Positions 23,725-34,400 of a DNA stretch of 63,444 nucleotides are shown in pieces (positions within the stretch are counted from its first letter, which is position 1; each line of letters begins with the position of its first letter). The translations under genes and the position numbers were made by a program. Source of the DNA: Chryseobacterium sp. JM1 (GTDB taxonomy: Bacteria > Bacteroidota > Bacteroidia > Flavobacteriales > Weeksellaceae); assembly GCF_000737715.1 (NCBI RefSeq), contig NZ_JPRN01000020.1, forward strand, positions 1 to 63,444, given 5' to 3'. The notes beneath the pieces were generated by a model, which had not been told where the DNA came from, ran no database searches, and was given only the letters and a program-made list of their open reading frames with translations.

Positions 23725-24408
23725 ATGAAAACAAGAATTATCTTTTTTGTTGCAGTCGTTTTTTTCAGCAGTTTGAAGTCCCAGGTAGGGATTAATACCA
23801 CCACCCCTTCCCATACTTTGGATGTCAACGGATTGGTTAGAGTAAGAGGCCTGGCTAATGCTGAGAACAAAATTGTGGCTGCCAATGCACAGGGTGTTTT
23901 AAACCTCCTGTCTCCGGATGAAATTTTTTCTCCAAAAGCATTACTGAACACCTCAACCTCAGCTACGGAACAAAGGCTGACGATCTATGAAGGACAATGC
24001 TTCCAACCTGCAGACAATGCTTCTTCCTGTACGGTAAGAGTGAATCACTTCAGTTCATGTGCAGGTTTTACCCGGGCGGTAGACACTCAGATTGTAGTAG
24101 GACAAAACATTAATACAGCTAACGGACAATTTCAGGGAATATGGGCTTCGCGGTTCATAGACAATAAAGGATATGTGGGCGGGGCAACTGCTGCTGAACA
24201 AGTCGCACCGGATTATCCAAGAATCTCCTATCCTACGGCTAATTCTGCCAATTATTTAGGAACCGGAAGTTTTTCCGGACAGTGTAACGCAGATATTGTA
24301 ACGACGATTAACCAAACCACTGGGGATGTCAAGATAGAATCTGTGAAGAGAAGTATGTTCGCGCATCTGGTATATCTTTTATCTATATCGCGCTCAAGAA
24401 GTAACTAG
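23725..24408 (+). CDS. Secreted protein with tail-fibre-like VGINTxxP motif
   Basis: 227 residues. Signal peptide (about 1-20, FFSSLKSQ), then VGINTTTPSHTLDVNGLVRVRG, a short motif found at the start of many secreted flavobacterial proteins and related to phage tail-fibre head repeats. The middle holds six Cys (QCFQPADNASSC, SSCAGF, GQCNAD) that could form disulfides. There is no T9SS type A tail. The last 20 residues (KRSMFAHLVYLLSISRSRSN) are hydrophobic then basic. Function unknown; surface structural or adhesive role is guesswork. Confidence 0.75.
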   Translation: MKTRIIFFVAVVFFSSLKSQVGINTTTPSHTLDVNGLVRVRGLANAENKIVAANAQGVLNLLSPDEIFSPKALLNTSTSATEQRLTIYEGQCFQPADNASSCTVRVNHFSSCAGFTRAVDTQIVVGQNINTANGQFQGIWASRFIDNKGYVGGATAAEQVAPDYPRISYPTANSANYLGTGSFSGQCNADIVTTINQTTGDVKIESVKRSMFAHLVYLLSISRSRSN

Positions 24409-24432
24409 AAACAAATCTTTTTCAAATATAAG

Positions 24433-24467
24433 AATAGCTGCATTGTCATGATGCGGCTATTTTTTAT
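24433..24467 (+). terminator. Terminator after the secreted protein gene
   Basis: Stem AATAGCTGCA (24433-24442) / TGCGGCTATT (24452-24461), one wobble pair, followed by TTTTTATC. Confidence 0.85.
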
Positions 24468-24516
24468 CAATAAACGAGCTTTCGATCATTTAAACACAAA
24501 ATCCATCGTCTTTTTT

Positions 24517-24524
24517 TATATTTG
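24517..24524 (+). promoter_or_regulatory. Promoter -7 element for the methyltransferase
   Basis: TATATTTG, perfect TAnnTTTG, 36 bases before the ATG. Confidence 0.6.
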
Positions 24525-24560
24525 GATAATGATTATCTGTCATTTTAAAAAAGTAATACC

Positions 24561-25190
24561 ATGAAAACACTAAAGGCGGCTGAAGCATTTGACAAGTCAG
24601 CAAAAATCTATCAGGATAAATTCATGGATGTAAGTTTGTTTGCAGAAACCTTTAATCTTTTCTGCAACCATATAGAAGCGGATAATGCCGAGATTCTGGA
24701 TATAGCTTGCGGTCCGGGAAACATCACGAAATATATACTGGACAGAAAACCAGATTATCAAGTTTTGGGTATTGATCTGTCGCCAAAGATGCTGGATCTC
24801 GCTCAGGCAAATAATCCTACTGCCATATTTCAACTTATGGGCTGCCGGGACATCGGACAGATTGAAAAACCGTTTGACGGAATCATTTGCGGCTTTTGTC
24901 TGCCCTATCTGGTGCGTGAAGAAGCTGTTGATCTGATCGCTCAGGCATCCCAACTGTTAAAACCAGGAGGTGTATTTTATCTGAGTACTATGGAAGATGA
25001 TTATGCAAAGTCCAGATTTCAAAAATCCAGTACCGGTGATCAGGTGTATGTGAATTATCACCAGGAGGATTATTTAACAGAAGCTTTTAAGGCGAACAAT
25101 TTTGAGATCATCCATATAGAACGCTTTACTTCTTATGATAAAGATAATGTTGTGATTACAGATCTTGTATTAACCGGAAAATTGATTTAA
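24561..25190 (+). CDS. Class I SAM-dependent methyltransferase
   Basis: 209 residues, single Rossmann domain. Motif I is ILDIACGPGNITKYIL, the acidic SAM ribose-binding strand end is VLGIDLSPKML, motif around GIICGFCLPYLV fits motif IV/post-I, and LLKPGGVFYLSTMEDD is motif VI-like. It belongs to the broad Methyltransf_25/11 group with small-molecule substrates. Cytoplasmic. It is convergent with, and only two bases from, the next gene. The substrate cannot be inferred. Confidence 0.88.
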   Translation: MKTLKAAEAFDKSAKIYQDKFMDVSLFAETFNLFCNHIEADNAEILDIACGPGNITKYILDRKPDYQVLGIDLSPKMLDLAQANNPTAIFQLMGCRDIGQIEKPFDGIICGFCLPYLVREEAVDLIAQASQLLKPGGVFYLSTMEDDYAKSRFQKSSTGDQVYVNYHQEDYLTEAFKANNFEIIHIERFTSYDKDNVVITDLVLTGKLI

Positions 25191-25192
25191 AC

Positions 25193-26164
25193 TTAACGTA
25201 TTGGAGTCAGTTCATTGCTTCCCGCTTTTTTGTGCAGCAGGAAAGAAACCTGAATATCTTCATCTGGAGTCCGGGCATGAATGGCAGAGAGATAGTCTTT
25301 ATACATTTCATCCGTTGGCTGCAAGGCTACTATTTTTCCTCCGGCATAAAGAACCATTTTAAAACCTTTCAATGGGAGAATCTCCCTTTTTTCGAGAATA
25401 ATACTGCTCATTTCGTTCCATCGTTCCTCAGAATCTGCAGCCATGTTCCAGTAAAAAGCTTTGGCAAGTTCTACTTCTTTGTCATACATCAGTGATGCAT
25501 AGGCTTTCGTATCTTTCTTGATCAGGACATTTCTAAAACTGTTGTAAGCGGCTACTGCTTCTTTCAATAACTGATCCTGGTTTTCTTTGCTAAGATCTTT
25601 GGAATGACGCCAGCCTTCCAGCTGATAAGGAACCTTTGCATTAAAAACACCTTTAAATTCAAAAAACTTTTGTCCGCTAGCCTGAAACTTTTCTGTTCGC
25701 GTTTGATTGGAAGTATTGAATTCAAAAACTGATTGATCGTCTTCCAGTGGTCCATTATTTTGACGATGAATCACTTTAATTTTAAACCTGGATGCATCCA
25801 CCAAAACCGGAGACCAGCTTCCATCCGAAAGCATCGGTGGAAACAAACGTATGGTAATTTCCTGTTTTCCACTGAGCAGAATATGATCATTAACCGGAAT
25901 GCGCTGCTCATTCACAGAACCGGACAGCAGATAACGATGCACCGGTACATCATTGATCAAAATTTCATAACCACAGGCATCCTGACTGAATTCTATTTCA
26001 TATCGCGGATGATCATCAGCTATTTTTACCTGCTGATAGATATCCAGCATTTTCCTGTTTACCTCTTTATCCTGATTTTTAATAACATCCACAACAGGCA
26101 ACTTCTCCTGACCGACACTTAAGCCCGACAGGAGCAGTAAACCTGATAGTATTAGTTTTTTCAT
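25193..26164 (-). CDS. Exported hypothetical protein
   Basis: 323 residues with a signal peptide (MKKLILSGLLLLSGLSVGQ). I see no lipobox and no T9SS tail, so it is probably periplasmic. The first half is beta-rich (YEIEFSQDACGYEILINDVPVH, GKQEITIRLFPPMLSDGSW), the second half helical with YNSFRNVLIKKDTKAYASL and a C-terminal PDEDIQVSFLLHKK segment. No family is recognised. It lies upstream of mreB's stop on the same strand (40 bases after in transcription order mreB comes first), so possibly cotranscribed with mreB. Confidence 0.7.
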   Translation of the reverse strand: MKKLILSGLLLLSGLSVGQEKLPVVDVIKNQDKEVNRKMLDIYQQVKIADDHPRYEIEFSQDACGYEILINDVPVHRYLLSGSVNEQRIPVNDHILLSGKQEITIRLFPPMLSDGSWSPVLVDASRFKIKVIHRQNNGPLEDDQSVFEFNTSNQTRTEKFQASGQKFFEFKGVFNAKVPYQLEGWRHSKDLSKENQDQLLKEAVAAYNSFRNVLIKKDTKAYASLMYDKEVELAKAFYWNMAADSEERWNEMSSIILEKREILPLKGFKMVLYAGGKIVALQPTDEMYKDYLSAIHARTPDEDIQVSFLLHKKAGSNELTPIR

Positions 26165-26204
26165 TATTCATTTTAATGATGATCAGGACATCGGCCGGAT
26201 TCAG

Positions 26205-27230
26205 TTACTTGATCAGAAATCTGAACTTATTGATATTTTTAAGCGCAATCCCGGTTCCACGTACAACAGCTCTCAACGGATCTTCTGCTACGCAAACCGG
26301 TAATCCTGTTTTCAGGTGAATTCTGTCTGCCAGACCATTCAGCAATGCGCCTCCTCCCGCAAGGAAAATACCTGTTTTATAGATATCTGATGCCAGTTCG
26401 GGCGGTGTAATGGCAAGCGTTTCCATGATGGCATCTTCAATTCTCATGATAGATTTATCAATCGCTTTAAAGACTTCTTTGTAGCTGACCATAATTTCTT
26501 TTGGTTTTCCAGTGATCAGGTCTCTACCCTGTACCGGAATATCTTCAAGAGGAAAATCAAGTTCCTCCAGTGCTGAACCTATTTCAATTTTTATTCTTTC
26601 TGCCGTTCTCTCTCCAATATCCAGATTATACTGAGATCTGATAAAGTAGGCAATATCATTGGTGAAAACATCTCCAGCGATCTTCAACGATCTGTCGCAG
26701 ACAATTCCGCCCAGTGCAATGACCGCAATCTCGGTAGTTCCTCCGCCTATATCAACGATCATGTTTCCTTCAGGGTTTTCAACATCAATACCTGCTCCGA
26801 TAGCGGCTGCCATTGGTTCATAGATCAGTTTTACTTCTTTTGCATTGACTTTTAATGCTGAATCCTTCACCGCTCTTTTTTCTACTTCAGTAATTCCCGA
26901 AGGAATACAGATCACGATTCTAAGAGCCGGCTGCATAAACTTTCCTCCAATATCAGGAATCTGCTTAATAAATTCCTTAATCATATGCTCAGATGCATGA
27001 AAATCTGCAATCACTCCGTCTTTTAAGGGACGAACCGTTTTAATATTTTCGTGGGTTTTTCCCTGCATAAGCTTCGCCTGTGCCCCTACCGCAATAGGTT
27101 TTCCCGTAGTCCGATCAATAGCAACAATAGAGGGCTCGTCTATGACAATCTTATTGTTGTATATGATCAGGGTATTAGCTGTTCCAAGATCAATAGCAAT
27201 CTCCCGTGTAAACATATCAAACAATCCCAT
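26205..27230 (-). CDS. mreB: Rod shape-determining protein MreB (stand-alone copy)
   Basis: 341-residue bacterial actin. The nucleotide-binding motifs are AIDLGTANTLI (phosphate 1), VDIGGGTTEIAVIALGG (phosphate 2) and IFLAGGGALLNGL (adenosine), with the connecting motifs KEVKLIYEPMAAAIGAG. It forms membrane-associated filaments directing the elongation peptidoglycan machinery. Here no mreC, mreD, pbp2 or rodA follows, unlike the usual mre operon, so this may be an additional paralog. It has a TACTTTTG -7 element immediately upstream. Confidence 0.93.
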   Translation of the reverse strand: MGLFDMFTREIAIDLGTANTLIIYNNKIVIDEPSIVAIDRTTGKPIAVGAQAKLMQGKTHENIKTVRPLKDGVIADFHASEHMIKEFIKQIPDIGGKFMQPALRIVICIPSGITEVEKRAVKDSALKVNAKEVKLIYEPMAAAIGAGIDVENPEGNMIVDIGGGTTEIAVIALGGIVCDRSLKIAGDVFTNDIAYFIRSQYNLDIGERTAERIKIEIGSALEELDFPLEDIPVQGRDLITGKPKEIMVSYKEVFKAIDKSIMRIEDAIMETLAITPPELASDIYKTGIFLAGGGALLNGLADRIHLKTGLPVCVAEDPLRAVVRGTGIALKNINKFRFLIK

Positions 27231-27251
27231 ATTCCATTATTTTATTCACCG

Positions 27252-27259
27252 CAAAAGTA
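27252..27259 (-). promoter_or_regulatory. Promoter -7 element for mreB
   Basis: TACTTTTG on the minus strand fits TAnnTTTG, 21 bases before the ATG. Confidence 0.6.
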
Positions 27260-27461
27260 CGGTATTACTGAGGATATCGGTGGCCGCTGAAAATATAATT
27301 AGAGTTAAACTTAAGTTAAAGTATGTGCAAAGGGTGATGACTGCTGAATTTTTCTATCATAAGGGATACTGATTTTTTTTTTTACGTTTAATCAATTTTT
27401 AGGTTAAAAAACTACCTATATGAAGCTCATGTATTGTCTTACGAAAATCTTTAAATTAATT

Positions 27462-27503
27462 CTCCAAAAAATAAATAAGCCACTGCTTTTAGCAGTGGCT
27501 TAT
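27462..27503 (-). terminator. Terminator of the first RHS cassette
   Basis: A 13-bp perfect stem ATAAGCCACTGCT (27475-27487) / AGCAGTGGCTTAT (27491-27503), loop of three, followed on the minus strand by TTTATTTTTTGG. It ends the transcript behind the immunity candidate. Confidence 0.88.
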
Positions 27504-27521
27504 GATTGATGAATTAAAGCT

Positions 27522-27917
27522 TTACTTAAGCAACTCCAGCAGGTCTTTTTTCCGAACCACTTTGGTCTTTTCAACTTTAATTGTATGTAAACCGCAAAAG
27601 CCATTAGTATTATACATCATGTATTCGCTTTTGCTATCCCAGATTAAAATTTCATCCTGATACATGACTGCTTTAGGATCTTCCCACCAAATAGCATCTT
27701 TTCGAATGTTCATTTTTTTTCCGGCAATTATACTGTCTTTCGTTTTAAAGTACTCGCACTGATTTTTGGTCGAAATAAAAAAACCCTTTTTATCATTTTC
27801 CTTAAAATAAATCTTATAAAAAGAAGGGTATGTTTCAATTTTATCGATATAAATACTCCTTGCAGAACAAGATGTGACAATAAAGATAATGACAAAAATT
27901 TTTATAAACTTCTCCAT
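27522..27917 (-). CDS. Small lipoprotein, candidate immunity protein of RHS cassette 1
   Basis: 131 residues with a lipoprotein signal ending in the lipobox FIVTSC (C17). The rest is strand-rich (IDKIETYPSFYKIYF, KGFFISTKNQCEYFK, DEILIWDSKSEYMMYN) with no recognised family. The ATG overlaps the 3' end of the RHS gene by 16 bases, so the two are translationally coupled, the layout of toxin-immunity pairs. A lipid-anchored periplasmic or surface location would suit neutralising a toxin acting outside the cytoplasm. The immunity role is inference from position and size only. Confidence 0.6.
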   Translation of the reverse strand: MEKFIKIFVIIFIVTSCSARSIYIDKIETYPSFYKIYFKENDKKGFFISTKNQCEYFKTKDSIIAGKKMNIRKDAIWWEDPKAVMYQDEILIWDSKSEYMMYNTNGFCGLHTIKVEKTKVVRKKDLLELLK

Positions 27918-30900
27918 GTTTTTCTATATATATAGTTGAATTGGATTGATTTTTCGTTGTTCCAATACTTGAATTGCAATTTATTTCCATCTACCGATTT
28001 TGTATCTCCACTTATTTTGCTTTTAAAATTGACATTATTCTTCCAAAGTTCAAGACTTCTGCTGTCTCCACCATCCGAATCCTTTTGGGCCTTATTGTGG
28101 ATTTTAACATATGAAGTCTCATCATTTCTGGCAGCTTTTAGTGTACCTTTTTCTTCAGTAGCAAAATATCCTTCCAGTATTTCATGTAAGAAGGCAACAC
28201 CTTCATATTTTTTACCATTGGCATCTTCATACATTGAAATAATATCAAAGTTAACAATATTCAGGGATTGTCTCTTTCCATCACTATTAAAAGTTCCGTA
28301 AAACCCGGCACCTGTTCCATGGAATAATTGCAGTGTTTCCTGTAAGACATCACTATCGGTTTTAATATTGATCACTTTTTTGTCATTTGTAATAGCATCG
28401 TATAGGGTTTTGTCATAACCTTTAAGTTTCTTTACATTGACAGCTCCCTCAATTCCTAATTTTTTAGATTCTTTATCGTAGGTTAGCTTTAAGGATGTCG
28501 CATTTTTTAATCTTTCGAATAGCTGTTGTGCTTCTTCCCCGTAAAGTATGACATCCATTCCGTTTGGATCTACGTAAATGATAGGGTTATTAGCTGCATA
28601 GGCATACGGTGATATATTAAAATATTTCTCTGCCAGCGGGTCTGTTACTCCCCATCTTCCCAATTCCGGCATATACATTCTTGCTCCGTAATCGTACATT
28701 TTAGTCTCGCTCTGAAACTCCTTGCCATTGTAACCATACGTATAATTCGGTGATAAAGATCCGTAGCTGTTTAATCCGTTATCTCCAAAAGTTAATCCAA
28801 ATGGATAATAATCAGTCGTTCTGTCTATCGTTGCCGCATTGTTACTGTCTTTATAGAATGATAGTCTGATATTCCCTAAATGATCTTTGTACTGGTAAAT
28901 ATATTTATTTTGAACAAAGTCGTAATAACCTTCAGAAGTCGGAACAAACTGAAGCTGCATATTAGCCCCTACTGTTCCCCATGGATCCAGAATACCTCCG
29001 GAAATTTCTCCCGTATACTGAAAGCCATCCAGATAATCAACTGATGAAGTTACAGGATTATTATTTCTTCCTGTATAATAATTATAATCTTTATGCAGTT
29101 TGGCTCCATCGGCTCTGTAAATATACCTGGTACTTTCTTGCAGATTGCTACCAAAACCTCCGCTTATTAAAGTTTCTTTCTGAATTCTGTTAGGTAGATT
29201 AAGATGATTATAAACAATTCCAGAAATTCTTTTGTCTTTATGATCCGTCATATTACCATTGTCATCATAATGAATTAATGCCCCTGAAGTATCCGGATAG
29301 CCAAAATGGTTCTGACTGGAATCCGTAACGGTATCAAGTCTGTTTCCTGTGTATACATAGGTCAGATTATCTATGAGTTCCGCACCTATATTCGCTGCAT
29401 TTCTGTTCCTTTGAAGCTCCGTGATATTGCCATTGAGATCATATCCTACACTTTCATTGAAGTAATTATTCTGAGGAATTGAAGTACCAGGCTCTGAATA
29501 TATTCCTTTTTTAAGGCGGTTTAAAACATCATACTGATATGAATATCTTTTTAAAATACCATCTTTGGAGGTCTTCCAGTCAATTTCTGCAATATTACCA
29601 TTATACTTCCCGGTAGTCTGTGAAACAGATAATGGATTATGGTATCTCATTTCATAGCCAAACAGTTTCCCGCCAAGGTTTGAAGGATCATTAACCTTAG
29701 TCATCCAACCCCGGATATTATACTGATAATCGATACTCTGGATAAAGCCCCCGCCTCCCAGCGACGGATACCCTCCTACTTTTTTATTGATCAACTGAGA
29801 AATATCGTTATAGGAATTTTGAGATAATACTTCCACAAAGTTATTATCTACCTGATGGGTGTGGGTCAATAATCTGTTTTTGACATCATACGTGAAATTC
29901 TCTGTAATTACCTTATCAACATCACTGTCAAGTCGTTTATGTCTGGTAACCGTTTGCTGAACTGCCCCTGCAAAATCCAATTTGGAGTCTGTTTTGGTGC
30001 GCCCTCCCATATGATTAATAGAGTAAGAGCCTATCGCTCTTCCTTTTTTATCATAAAAAGTATAATTTTTAGTCCATTGATCATCTTCTATATTTTTTAT
30101 CAGGCTCATCACCGGAAGACTTTTCGTACTTCTTGATTCTAAAGACGAAGCATCCGTTAAAACAGGTTCTCCTAAAATATCTGTAAAAGAAGGATTAAAG
30201 GTATATGAAGCATAACTATCATAATAATTGATACTCAACAGCTTGGTGATAGAACTTGGAAAACTGCCGGGTCCATTATCATAATATACATCCATCCCAT
30301 TCTGTGTAAAACCTACGGTACCGGACCTCAGCACATTGTTGCTGCCCTTGGAATCTACATTAATCTGTTCCGCTAGTCTTCCAGTACTTCCATAGTTTTG
30401 GGAACTTGTGTACATTCCCGTATATGCGATCCTTCCATATTGATCGTACTTGGTAAAGAGCCATTGTTTCAATATTCCCATATTGGCATCCTGAGTCAGC
30501 ACAGGTCTGTCCTGTTTATCATACACCATATATTCCCATTCTTTGCCGGGAATCTTTTTTTCTACCAATCTCCTTCTGGCATCATAACGATACTGATAGC
30601 AAAGGTCTTTCAATATAGGATTATCTACCGTTTGTCCATCGGCAAGGCCGCTACCTTTTAAAAGCCCTACAGCCTTGGGAGGAATAACAAAAGCCAATAA
30701 ATTATATTCATTATAAACATAATAAGTATCTGCACTTTCTGCAGCGCTGATGAATTTTCTTACCATTAAAACCTGACCTTCGCCATTTTTAAACTCTGTG
30801 GTTTTATTCCCGTCTTCGTCTATAACGATATTTTTATACAGCTTATTAGCCTTATAAAAACCTGAAGATGCATGAACTGAATTTCCTGAAGTCTTTAAAA

Positions 30901-31429
30901 CAGAAGAAGTAGCTCCATTGGGAAAAGTTGTGGTGGTAACAAATTTATAGACTTCACCGTCATTATTAGCATCATACTGAAACTGAACTGCATGCCCCTG
31001 CCAATCTGACCCGGACTGCACCTGAGTAAGTACTCTGTCTAACGGAGAGCTTTCGAGATTTTTATGTCCGAAAGGGTTACTGTCACCATAAAATGCAGTT
31101 CCCGCTGTATTTACTCCTGACTGAATACCGCCATTAAGAGTTGCCATAGGAACCGGAAGCCAGGAATCTACGGGTCTGCCAAAGCCATCATAAGGAATGG
31201 TAGTTACCAGATCTTTTCCGCTTGGGGAAGCTTTTACATTCACGATCTGCTTAGGTCTGCCTAAGCCATCAACATATTGTATCGTTTCAAGTTGTTTAAC
31301 TGTAGAATTGCTGCTGGTGACTGGTTCTAAATACGTTTTGCTTTGTACATAATTTTCAGTGTTACTCACCTGTGCGTGGACTAAACCGGATAGCAGTAAA
31401 GTACCTATTGGAATTATGAGTTTTTTCAT
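27902..31429 (-). CDS. DUF6443/RHS-repeat core protein with putative metallopeptidase tip
   Basis: 1175 residues. Signal peptide (1-19, LLLSGLVHAQ), then a DUF6443-type N-terminal part (TIQYVDGLGRPKQIVNV, IPYDGFGRPVDSWLPVP), many YD/RHS repeats (YQYDVLNRLKKG, YVYNEYNLLAF, YRADGAKLHKDY) forming a beta-cocoon, and the RHS-associated core ending near 958 in YAYAANNPIIYVDPNGMD. The remaining 216 residues are a separate tip: it carries HEILEGY (H1082, E1083) and a further His in KIHNKAQ, a pattern like HExxE-type zinc sites in other polymorphic toxin tips. Third gene of a cassette, six bases behind the YD protein. Export route is probably Sec; toxin function is inferred. Confidence 0.85.
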   Translation of the reverse strand: MKKLIIPIGTLLLSGLVHAQVSNTENYVQSKTYLEPVTSSNSTVKQLETIQYVDGLGRPKQIVNVKASPSGKDLVTTIPYDGFGRPVDSWLPVPMATLNGGIQSGVNTAGTAFYGDSNPFGHKNLESSPLDRVLTQVQSGSDWQGHAVQFQYDANNDGEVYKFVTTTTFPNGATSSVLKTSGNSVHASSGFYKANKLYKNIVIDEDGNKTTEFKNGEGQVLMVRKFISAAESADTYYVYNEYNLLAFVIPPKAVGLLKGSGLADGQTVDNPILKDLCYQYRYDARRRLVEKKIPGKEWEYMVYDKQDRPVLTQDANMGILKQWLFTKYDQYGRIAYTGMYTSSQNYGSTGRLAEQINVDSKGSNNVLRSGTVGFTQNGMDVYYDNGPGSFPSSITKLLSINYYDSYASYTFNPSFTDILGEPVLTDASSLESRSTKSLPVMSLIKNIEDDQWTKNYTFYDKKGRAIGSYSINHMGGRTKTDSKLDFAGAVQQTVTRHKRLDSDVDKVITENFTYDVKNRLLTHTHQVDNNFVEVLSQNSYNDISQLINKKVGGYPSLGGGGFIQSIDYQYNIRGWMTKVNDPSNLGGKLFGYEMRYHNPLSVSQTTGKYNGNIAEIDWKTSKDGILKRYSYQYDVLNRLKKGIYSEPGTSIPQNNYFNESVGYDLNGNITELQRNRNAANIGAELIDNLTYVYTGNRLDTVTDSSQNHFGYPDTSGALIHYDDNGNMTDHKDKRISGIVYNHLNLPNRIQKETLISGGFGSNLQESTRYIYRADGAKLHKDYNYYTGRNNNPVTSSVDYLDGFQYTGEISGGILDPWGTVGANMQLQFVPTSEGYYDFVQNKYIYQYKDHLGNIRLSFYKDSNNAATIDRTTDYYPFGLTFGDNGLNSYGSLSPNYTYGYNGKEFQSETKMYDYGARMYMPELGRWGVTDPLAEKYFNISPYAYAANNPIIYVDPNGMDVILYGEEAQQLFERLKNATSLKLTYDKESKKLGIEGAVNVKKLKGYDKTLYDAITNDKKVINIKTDSDVLQETLQLFHGTGAGFYGTFNSDGKRQSLNIVNFDIISMYEDANGKKYEGVAFLHEILEGYFATEEKGTLKAARNDETSYVKIHNKAQKDSDGGDSRSLELWKNNVNFKSKISGDTKSVDGNKLQFKYWNNEKSIQFNYIYRKTWRSL

Positions 31430-31435
31430 CGTGTG

Positions 31436-34400
31436 TTAGTTTTTATAATTATAATTGAATTCTTTCATGATATTTCCGTTAACATCTATCACCTGTTTAA
31501 GCCTGTTGGCAGGATCATAAATATAAACCTCTCTGATCCCTGAAGGAGGCGTTATACTTGTTACTCCAATCAACGGATCATAAGTATAGGTGGTCATAAT
31601 GAGACCCGCATTATTTTTACGGAAAGTATCCAAAGCTCCTATAAATATATTTTCTGTACTTCCATTCACATCTTCACCAGACCTGGTAATAATATCAGAA
31701 ACTCCAGCAAGTGCCATAGCCTGAGTATAATTGACACCTTCTACCTTTGCAATGAGTTTCGTACTGTTATAGCCCCAGATAAGTGATACAGGAATACCAT
31801 CCTTTTTCGTATACTGCAATAAATTCCCTTTCGCATCATACTTATCGTAAGTAACTTCAGTATCCATATTAACTACAGAAAGATTACTGCTTAAAACCGA
31901 TGAAGGAAGGAAATTATCCTGCTGATCGAACTTAGTTTCTACACGACTGACCTGTGTGCTTGAACCAGCATCACCCGACCTGACTTCTATATTCAGAGGG
32001 ACTCCCGTCATCCCCTTATTCACTAAGCGGGTGTTATTTACATCAGACGCATAATCATAACTGGTCGTTATTACTTTACCCTCACTGGTTGTTACAATAC
32101 TGGTATCCAGATCACCTGAGGCTGTGTAGTTCAGATCTGTTTTTTCCACAAGAGTCTTATTTCCAAAATAGGAAGTATCAGATGTAACTTTTAATCTCCT
32201 TTTACCTGTAATTAAAGGATTAAAGATAAAACGGTATTTAGTGGTAGGCAGTGGATTCTGATAGGTATGACCGGTATAAGACAATCCTGTTATGCCACAC
32301 CCGCTGACAGCATACGGATAGAAATTTTTATTAGGATCCAATGGCCCAGTAGATGAATTTATCATGCTAAAGGAAGGATAAACACTGGAGGTATTGGGTA
32401 AATCATCGTAGATAAACATCTTGGACGTGACTTTATTTTGATTCTGGTCATATTTTTCGATCAGTGTATTTTCCCCGTTGGAAGGAATATCAATCTTGGG
32501 AACTCCCTTTATTAGTGAACTCGTAAATTCATTATTGGTAAAATAGTACACGGTTGAACCTTTTGCTGTTCCGTCCAAAATATTGATGTCTTTTTCTGTA
32601 ACCTCGCTGTAACCAAAAGGCTTGTTTCCGCTTATCCCAAAATCACTTGAATTCACTGACAGGTCGTTAAAAATGGAAACGGATTCCACATAGCAGCCAC
32701 CCGTCTGAACAGTAGGCTGGCTTTTATAAGTTGCCCCAATAATCAGATTTAATGGTTCGAACTTGTAGATTAATTTTCCCAGCTTATAGCTGTACTGTTT
32801 ATGAGATAATAAAGTGCTGTTTTCAAAATTTTTGATCGATTTCACTCTCACACCACTTCCATAAGAGATAGATTTGTCAACATCCGTATCATCATAATAT
32901 CTGACCTGAGCGGATACTACAGCACGATGTGATCCGTCACTACTTCGGTATTGCAGAGGGTTTTCCACACGTACATAATACTCTGTGGTAGGATCGCTGT
33001 CATAAGCCACTGTCAATTCTTCATCCCATACACGTTGATGCGTCTGTTCAAAAGTAGGCCCTCCCACATCAATTGACCATTCCTTAATAATTGTATTAAC
33101 AGGCTGCCCGTTGACCATTTTTCTTTTGAAAAATTTTATTTTACTGTCCCACATTCCATAAGGCTCATAATGGGACTCCGGATAATTGGGTCCAGAAAAT
33201 CCGTCATAAATGGTATTATTGAATTTTATGATCTGAGTCTTTGAGAGCTTAAAAACAGGGCTTTCAAGAAAAGTATAACCTCCGGGTACGGTAGAAGCTC
33301 CCCTGTGGGTTACACTGAAATTTTTAAAGGCAGACCATGCCTGCTCCGGTGTAGGAATAAACTGATTGGAAAATGTATTGGATTCGTACTCAAACTCAGT
33401 ACGTGCTCCGGTGGGATAGGCTACTTTTGTAAGAATATTGGTAGTAACGAAATTCTTGTCTGTAAATCGCATGGTTCCATAATAAGGGTAGCTGACAGTC
33501 ATTCCATAATTCTTGTAGGGAACTTTATTCAGATAATCGAAAAACGACAGGTCAGGAAGAAGAGTCGTACTGTTCGAACCGTTATTATATCCGTAAAAAT
33601 CTGAGCTGGACATCTTAGAGGGCATCGTTTTTGCCATGTCATACTCAAAAGTATAGGGAGGTATATTCTGAAGAGGAGTTCCTACTTCATTGTAATTCAC
33701 TTCCTGAATTGAATTTAGCTTCAACCTTTTATTTTTATAGCCTTCTTCTGCATTCATGGTTACAGGATTAAAATAGGTAGTCCCGAATACAAAACTTTTA
33801 ATTATCTTATTCGGATATTTTGATTTAATATCAATGGAGGCCAGTTTTTTAATGGGAACTGATGGCTGCTGCGGGCGGATATCTTCCCTGTTATCCAGAT
33901 TGAAATCTATTTTGGTGTCCTCCGTTTCAATCCCGATTAATGTCTTTTTGTCATTCGTTGTAGAATTGTTATTGGTAATTACATTTGCACTTATCGGACC
34001 GTCAAAACTTGTAATACGCGCTGTTTGTGAAGGGTATAACTGATTGGTGCTTTCGTCCTGATACATGAAGTTGATGACTTTACCACTTACCAACTCAATT
34101 TTAGTAACTTTAAAAGTATAGCCTATATCCGTATAGCTTGTCAGATTAGTTTTGGATTTTTCTATGGCATAAAAATAAAATTTATCTCCTTTGTTTGTGG
34201 TCGCAATCCACCCCTGTCCGTTTTTGGAAAATTTAACATCCGCATTGCTTTCCATAAACAGGATTTCACTGTTGTTTTCAGGATTGAAGAAAAATTTCCC
34301 GGAATATCCATAAAAGTTATAGATAAAAATATCCGGCTGCCCCTTCTGTTCTTGCAAATCATTGATAATAAACGGAGAATCGTCTACGGCCGGATTGGTG

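Noticed and set aside
27231..27461. Possible small genes between mreB and the RHS terminator
   Set aside because: Only A/T-rich stretches and shadow frames; nothing beyond the mreB promoter.
33305..33604. Many 60-140-codon plus-strand ORFs opposite the RHS, his, crt and hemH genes
   Set aside because: They are antisense shadows of well-supported genes and show no signals of their own.
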